64,000 nucleotides of DNA from contig JAUJOF010000010.1 of assembly GCA_030447785.1 (NCBI GenBank), forward strand, positions 51,218-115,217. Reading direction: 5' to 3'. Positions 59,948-64,000 of this stretch are shown piece after piece. Position 1 is the stretch's first letter. The number at the start of each line of letters is the position of its first letter. A model generated the notes under the pieces. It was given only the letters and a program-made list of their open reading frames with translations. It did no database searches and was not told the origin of the DNA. The position numbers were made by a program, and so were the translations under genes. This DNA comes from Solirubrobacteraceae bacterium. GTDB taxonomy: Bacteria > Actinomycetota > Thermoleophilia > Solirubrobacterales > Solirubrobacteraceae.

Positions 59948-60411
59948 TGGCCATGTTCCGGCGCCTGTATGGCCGCGACGGTCCCGGCCATCCGGTGGCG
60001 ATGCTGCTGACCTACGCGATCACGGGCTACGCCGTGTGGGCGATCTTCCAGAACGCCGAGCCGTGGACGGTGCTCCTGTGGCTCGGCGGCGCCATCGTCC
60101 TCCACGACTTCGTGTTCCTGCCGCTCTACACCGCGGCCTACCGGCTCGCGTGGCGCGTCGGCGGCGTCGACCAGGATCGCCGCCGGCGCGTCATCGCGCT
60201 CCAGCACCTCGCGGTGCCGTTCATGGTCTCGCTGCTGCTACTGCTCGCGGCGCTTCCGCTGATCTTCTCGCTGTCACCGGGCATCTACCGTCCGACGACG
60301 GGCATGACCGAGGAGCCCTACCTGGAGCGCTGGCTGGCGATGACCGGGGCGCTGTTCGTGCTGTCGGGGATCGCGTACGCGATCCGCGTGCGGCGCGCGG
60401 GGCGCCCCTAG
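59947..60411 (+). CDS. Four-helix membrane protein
   Basis: 154 residues. The ATG overlaps the upstream stop (TGATG). Helices at 'AMLLTYAITGYAVWAIFQ', 'TVLLWLGGAIVLHDFVFLPL', 'LAVPFMVSLLLLLAALPLIF' and 'GALFVLSGIAYAIRV'. His residues in helix 2 could bind metal or heme. Family not recognised; probably a subunit or partner of the molybdenum enzyme. Confidence 0.7.
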   Translation: MAMFRRLYGRDGPGHPVAMLLTYAITGYAVWAIFQNAEPWTVLLWLGGAIVLHDFVFLPLYTAAYRLAWRVGGVDQDRRRRVIALQHLAVPFMVSLLLLLAALPLIFSLSPGIYRPTTGMTEEPYLERWLAMTGALFVLSGIAYAIRVRRAGRP

Positions 60412-60413
60412 GA

Positions 60414-60480
60414 GTGTGTCGTCGCGACCTGAGGAGCCTCCGGCGCCTCCGGCGGCCACATGGCCGCTCCGCACCCCTCG
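60414..60480. repeat. Intergenic repeat element, copy B
   Basis: Shares ordered blocks with 50316-50430 (GTGTGTCG, TCGCGACCTG, CCTCCGGC, GGCCACATGGCCGCTCCGC, CACCCCT). It lies between convergent genes. Confidence 0.55.
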
Positions 60481-61882
60481 TCAGGTCCCTCCGGGATGAA
60501 CGTAGCCCTCGTCGCGCTCGTCACGCGTCCGGCGCAGCTCGGCGGCCAGCGCGGCCTGGCCGCAGGCCAGCGCACGCACGCGCTCGTCGAGGCTGCGCAG
60601 CGCGCAGCAGCTCCTCGTCGACCAAACGCTGGTGGGTGGTGTAGGGCGCAGCGCGCGCGCAGGAGGCATGGCGCGCGGCGCCGCGGGCGCCCGGGCGGGC
60701 GGTGGTCTGCGGCCCGGCGCGCACGCGGCGCTGCGCGGCGGCCAGGTCGAGCGCCGCGACCGTCCCACCGGCGCCGACGGGCAGGCCGGCCAGGGTCGCC
60801 AGGCGCGCCACCATCGCCGCGCCCGCCGCCGCGGGCGCGTGCTCGCGGCCCACCTCCTCACGGGCGCGGGCGGCGCGGCGCGCGGGCTCCTCGGGCGACC
60901 CGCGCACCTCGCGCAGCACCGCGGCGGCATGCTCGACGTCGGGCGCGGCCCAGGTGCCCTCGGGCGGGTAGGGCGCCTGGCCCGGACCGATGGCCTGCGC
61001 GCGCCAGTCCACCGGCCAGCCCGTGAACGGCGTCACCAGGTCGCGCGAGCCGCCGAAGTCGGTGGCCACCACGGGCACCCCCAGCAGCATGGCCTCGGCG
61101 ATCGTCAGGCCGAAGCCCTCCGAGCGGTGCAGGGAGACGTAGCAGTCCAGCGCGGCGATCAGCGCGTTCTTCTGCGCCGCGGGCAGGTGGCCCTCGAGCA
61201 CGTGCACGCGCGGATGGGCGGCCGCGGCGACCAGCAGCGCGGCGTGCTCCTCGGGGTGGCGCTCCCCGCCCCCCGCCTTGACCACCAGGTGCTCTGAGCC
61301 CCGACCGTCGGCGGGGAAGGCGCGCGTGAAGGCCTCGATCAGCCCCAGCGGGTTCTTGCGCGCGAAGCCGCTGGCGTGGTCGAAGACGAAGCCGAAGAGG
61401 AAGCCCTCCCGGGGCAGTCCCAGCGCGGCGCGGCCGACCTCACCGACCAGCGGCGGTGCCACCGGCAGCGGCATCGCCACCACGGGCACCGGCGCCACCG
61501 CGCCCAGCACGTCGGCGACGAAGCGCGAGCCGGTCCACACCTCGTCCACGCCGTCGAAGGAGCGCGCCCAGCGCCCGGGCAGGCCGTGGACCTCCCACCA
61601 CCACAAACCGATCACCCGTCGACCCTCGAAGGCCGATGCACCCAGCTCGTCGCGCGCCGCGGGCATCCCCTCCGGCGTGGTGCACACCAGCGTCGTGTCG
61701 TGCACCGGCTCGCCGCGCACGGTCCGGGGGGCGCCGCCCGGCGGCGCCGAGGCATGGGTCAGCACCAGCGGCGCCACCAGGGCCCCCGCCGCCTCCAGCG
61801 CGCCCCCCACCTGGCGCGCCGCCTCGCCCAGGCCCAGCCCGGCGTCGAGATACCCGGCGAGGTTGACCCCGGGGACGGCCAC
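60481..61882 (-). CDS. GT4-type (GT-B) glycosyltransferase (one frameshift)
   Basis: About 467 residues. 'GVNLAGYLDAGLGLGEAARQ' opens the protein; 'VWTGSRFVADVL' and the C-terminal donor site 'DCYVSLHRSEGFGLTIAEAM' followed by 'LLGVPVVATDFGGSRDLV' carry the EGFG-(x)7-E motif of GT4 enzymes. A break near 60605 changes frame; the repaired tail is 'LRSLDERVRALACGQAALAA' to a stop at 60481. The GTG start lies 3 bases past the RfbC stop. It probably adds sugars to a surface glycan. Confidence 0.85.
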
Positions 61883-61885
61883 CGC

Positions 61886-62425
61886 TCAGCGCAGCTGCAG
61901 CTCGCGCAGGAGCGGCGCCGTACGGTCGCGCTCGGACACCCGCAGCTCCACGTCGCCCGGCCACGCGATCCCCACGTCGGGGTCGTCGTAGCGAAAGCCC
62001 CGCTCCGTGTCGGCCGAGTAGTAGCTGGAGACCTTGTAGACGACGTCGGCCAGCTCGCTGAGTACGCAGAAGCCGTGGGCGAAGCCGGTCGGGACGTAGA
62101 GCTGGTGCATCGTCTCGTCGTCGAGCGTGAAGCCCTCCCAGTGCCCGAAGGTCGGCGACCCGGGGCGGATGTCGGCCACCACGTCGCGGATGGCGCCCCG
62201 GGCGCAGCGCACGAGCTTGGCCTGGCCCTCCCCGGTGGAGAAGTGCATCCCGCGCACCACGCCGCGCCCCGAGCGCGAGTGGTTGTCCTGCACGAAGGGC
62301 CCGGGTACGCCGTGGCGGGCCCACACGTCCTCGCGGAAGGTCTCGCAGAAGAAGCCCCGGGCGTCGCCGTGGAGGGTCGGCTCGAGCAGCACGGGGCCGT
62401 CCAGCTGGGTGTCGAGCGTGCGCAT
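61886..62425 (-). CDS. rfbC: dTDP-4-dehydrorhamnose 3,5-epimerase
   Basis: 179 residues. 'GVVRGMHFSTGEGQAKLVRC' contains the catalytic His of the cupin; 'DVVADIRPGSPTFGHW', 'LYVPTGFAHGFCVLSELADV' and 'RGFRYDDPDVGIAWP' complete the RmlC family signature. It converts dTDP-4-keto-6-deoxyglucose to the L-rhamnose precursor. rmlA, rmlB and rmlD are not in the window. It is directly upstream of a glycosyltransferase. Confidence 0.93.
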   Translation of the reverse strand: MRTLDTQLDGPVLLEPTLHGDARGFFCETFREDVWARHGVPGPFVQDNHSRSGRGVVRGMHFSTGEGQAKLVRCARGAIRDVVADIRPGSPTFGHWEGFTLDDETMHQLYVPTGFAHGFCVLSELADVVYKVSSYYSADTERGFRYDDPDVGIAWPGDVELRVSERDRTAPLLRELQLR

Positions 62426-62500
62426 CGGTGCCCGAATCTACCGGCGGCGCGCGCCTCCGGGCGCGCGCGCATGGGCACCCGGTGCGCACGGTGCGCCATC

Positions 62501-63472
62501 ATGGCCGCCGACCGCCCGATGCGCCTGCCCACCGTCAGCCCGCGCCGCTACCGCCAGTTCGCCTGGGTGGGCCTGGTCTTCCTGACCCTCATCATCCTCA
62601 CCGGCGCGGCCGTTCGGGTGACCGGGTCGGGGCTGGGCTGTCCCGACTGGCCGCGCTGCTACGAGAACGGGCCGGTGTTCGCCCAGACGGGCGCGCACAG
62701 CTACATCGAGTTCGCCAACCGCCTGATGACCGCTGTCGTGGGCTTCGCGGCGCTGTTGCCCTTCGTCGGCGCCTTGCGCCGCCGACCCTACCGGCGCGAT
62801 CTCGCCCGCCTCAGCGCCCTGCTGCCCGCCGGCGTGGTGGCCCAGGCGCTGCTGGGGGGTCTGACCGTCAAGCTGGACCTCGCCCCGGTCACGGTGATGG
62901 CCCACTACCTGCTGTCGGCGGCCATCCTCGTGGCGGCGGTGGGCCTCGTGTGGCGGGCACACCACGCGCCGGGGGAGCGCCCGCGGCGCGGAGACGGTGA
63001 ACGGCGCCTGACCTGGGCGATGCGCGCGCTGGCTCCGCTCGGTCTCGTGACGATCTTCGCGGGCACGCTGGCCACCGCCGCCGGGCCGCATGCCGGCGGC
63101 GAGGGGACCGGCGACGAGGTGGCGCGCCTGACCTTCTTGGGATCGGGGACCCTGGACTGGACGATCAACCAGCACGGGCGCATCGCCACCGTCCTGGGCG
63201 TTCTGGCCGCCGGGCTGTGGTTCTACCTGCGCCGCCGCCCCCAGGCGGGCGACCGCCAGCAGCGCCACGCGATCACCACGCTGTGCGCGCTGCTCCTCGC
63301 CCAGGGTGCGGTCGGCTTCGTGCAGTATCGCCTCGAGCTGCCGCCCTCGGTCGTGTGGGTGCACGTCGCACTGGCCTCGCTCACCTGGCTGGCGGTCCTG
63401 TGGGCAGTGGCCGCGACCGGGCGCCTGGAGCCCGCCGAGACCCGCGCGCCCGCGCGCGTGGCCGCCGGCTGA
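62501..63472 (+). CDS. ctaA: Heme A synthase
   Basis: 323 residues, eight membrane helices. 'TGAAVRVTGSGLGCPDWPRC', 'SYIEFANRLMTAVVGFAALL', 'VMAHYLLSAAILVAAVGLVW' and 'NQHGRIATVLGVLAAGLWFY' carry the paired His heme ligands and the Cys pair of CtaA. It oxidises heme O to heme A for cytochrome c oxidase. The ATG at 62501 is used; a second ATG lies 18 bases later. Confidence 0.93.
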   Translation: MAADRPMRLPTVSPRRYRQFAWVGLVFLTLIILTGAAVRVTGSGLGCPDWPRCYENGPVFAQTGAHSYIEFANRLMTAVVGFAALLPFVGALRRRPYRRDLARLSALLPAGVVAQALLGGLTVKLDLAPVTVMAHYLLSAAILVAAVGLVWRAHHAPGERPRRGDGERRLTWAMRALAPLGLVTIFAGTLATAAGPHAGGEGTGDEVARLTFLGSGTLDWTINQHGRIATVLGVLAAGLWFYLRRRPQAGDRQQRHAITTLCALLLAQGAVGFVQYRLELPPSVVWVHVALASLTWLAVLWAVAATGRLEPAETRAPARVAAG

Positions 63473-63534
63473 ACCCGCTCGGACCCTCAACCGGGGGTGC
63501 AGCGGTCCGCGGCGCCGGGAAGGACCCCCTGTGC

Positions 63535-64000
63535 ATGGAAGGCGATGAGGGCACCCTGCCGCTGCTGGAGGCGGTCCCCGACCTCTCCGGGCGTCTGGAC
63601 GACGAGTCCCGGGGGCGCGTGGGCACGATCCGCGTGCGCGTCGTGGGCATGGAGCCCGGCCCGCTGGACGTCCACGGGCTGGCCGACGACGACGTCGCCC
63701 CCCTCGGCCTTCTGGTGGTCGGAGGTGCCCTGTCGCGCAGTGTGGAGGTCGGTGGCCGCCGCGCGGTCGAGCTGGTCGGGGAGGGCGATCTCGTGTGGCC
63801 TTGGCAGGACGAGACGCTCGCCGAGCCCGCCGTGCCGGTGGCCGTCGTGGGGCGCCGGCGCGCCCACACCCGGGTGGCGGGCGGCGCGCGCGGCCCCCCC
63901 CAGCACCCCGCCGCCCGCAGGAGGGGGGGGAAGCCCCCGCGCCACCCCCGGCACGACCCCCCCGGGGCGGCGCGCCTCCGCCGGCGCCCCCCCCTGGGCG
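63535..64000 (+). CDS. Crp/Fnr-family regulator, N-terminal part, runs off the window
   Basis: Open from the ATG at 63535 to the window end (155 codons). 'LPLLEAVPDLSGRLDDESRG', 'LGLLVVGGALSRSVEVGG' and 'RRAVELVGEGDLVWPWQDE' resemble the cyclic-nucleotide-binding-like N-terminus of actinobacterial Crp/Fnr regulators. The helix-turn-helix part is not reached. After ~63880 the translation becomes Pro/Arg-rich because of C and G runs, probably low-quality contig end. AAGGA precedes the ATG. Confidence 0.65.
   Translation, partial: MEGDEGTLPLLEAVPDLSGRLDDESRGRVGTIRVRVVGMEPGPLDVHGLADDDVAPLGLLVVGGALSRSVEVGGRRAVELVGEGDLVWPWQDETLAEPAVPVAVVGRRRAHTRVAGGARGPPQHPAARRRGGKPPRHPRHDPPGAARLRRRPPLG

Overview
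The window is 64 kb of very GC-rich DNA, roughly 70% or more by eye. Genes are tightly packed, with many GTG starts and 4-base ATGA/GTGA overlaps. Gene content (PurU, CtaA, a Crp/Fnr-type regulator, a DtxR-type regulator, GH65 with a beta-PGM-like partner, UdgX, VapBC pairs, an LPxTG-like surface protein) and the many start-proximal TAnnnT boxes fit an actinobacterium, most likely of the class Thermoleophilia (Solirubrobacterales-like). That taxonomy is inference from style and content; no rRNA is present. The sequence has draft quality: at least a dozen otherwise well conserved genes are broken by single-base indels, often in short G or C runs, and the last ~120 bases look like a low-quality contig end.

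Layout. 0.0-2.1 kb: VOC protein, AraC regulator and a thioredoxin-reductase-like flavoprotein on the minus strand. 2.4-5.5 kb: HAD phosphomutase plus GH65 phosphorylase. 5.6-6.2 kb: a frameshifted UdgX uracil-DNA glycosylase. 6.3-7.1 kb: a redoxin/deiodinase-like protein with an in-frame TGA exactly at the catalytic position, followed by a hairpin with a GGUC loop. This is a strong candidate selenoprotein and the most interesting item here. 7.1-7.8 kb: VapBC pair. 7.9-13.4 kb: minus-strand metal cluster (DUF4331 protein, TPR protein, two NicO-type nickel/cobalt transporters with His-rich loops, Fur/Zur regulator). 13.6-17.9 kb: beta-propeller lipoprotein, HMA-like protein, an unusual P1B-type ATPase without the CPC motif and a small partner. 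17.8-23.0 kb: a DtxR-type regulator, a small membrane protein and a large membrane-cytochrome/flavin/[2Fe-2S] fusion, divergent from a multicopper oxidase and a ZIP transporter.

23.0-37.8 kb is mostly housekeeping and envelope genes: DUF2071, 5'-nucleotidase, PAS-GAF-HD-GYP, LLM oxidoreductase, lipoproteins, MDR dehydrogenase, PurU, an LPxTG-like protein, NagZ-like GH3 and a cation/proton antiporter. 37.9-41.8 kb: a ferric-iron ABC importer (fbpA and fbpB divergent from fbpC). 41.8-50.3 kb: polysaccharide/glycan genes (flippase, GT2 enzymes, Gfo/Idh/MocA oxidoreductase, AlkP-like hydrolase, GT-C-like membrane transferase). 50.4-55.7 kb: MsrA, a YncE-like propeller, small lipoproteins and membrane peptides, UspA and a subtilase. 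55.8-57.5 kb: a scrambled tadA, tRNA-Ser(CGA) and a second VapBC pair. 57.6-64 kb: a beta-hydroxyacid dehydrogenase, a membrane-anchored molybdopterin oxidoreductase, GT1, RfbC, heme A synthase CtaA and the start of a Crp/Fnr regulator that runs off the end.

How it works together. Metal handling dominates: Ni/Co or Zn at 7.9-13.4 kb, an unknown cation at 14.7-17.9 kb, Mn/Fe/Cu at 18-23 kb and Fe at 38-42 kb. Recurrent TTAGG-N4-CCTAA-like palindromes near several starts could tie the DtxR-type regulator to the iron importer. A second theme is leaderless transcription: in many genes a TAnnnT hexamer sits 6-8 bases before the start codon, leaving no room for a ribosome binding site.
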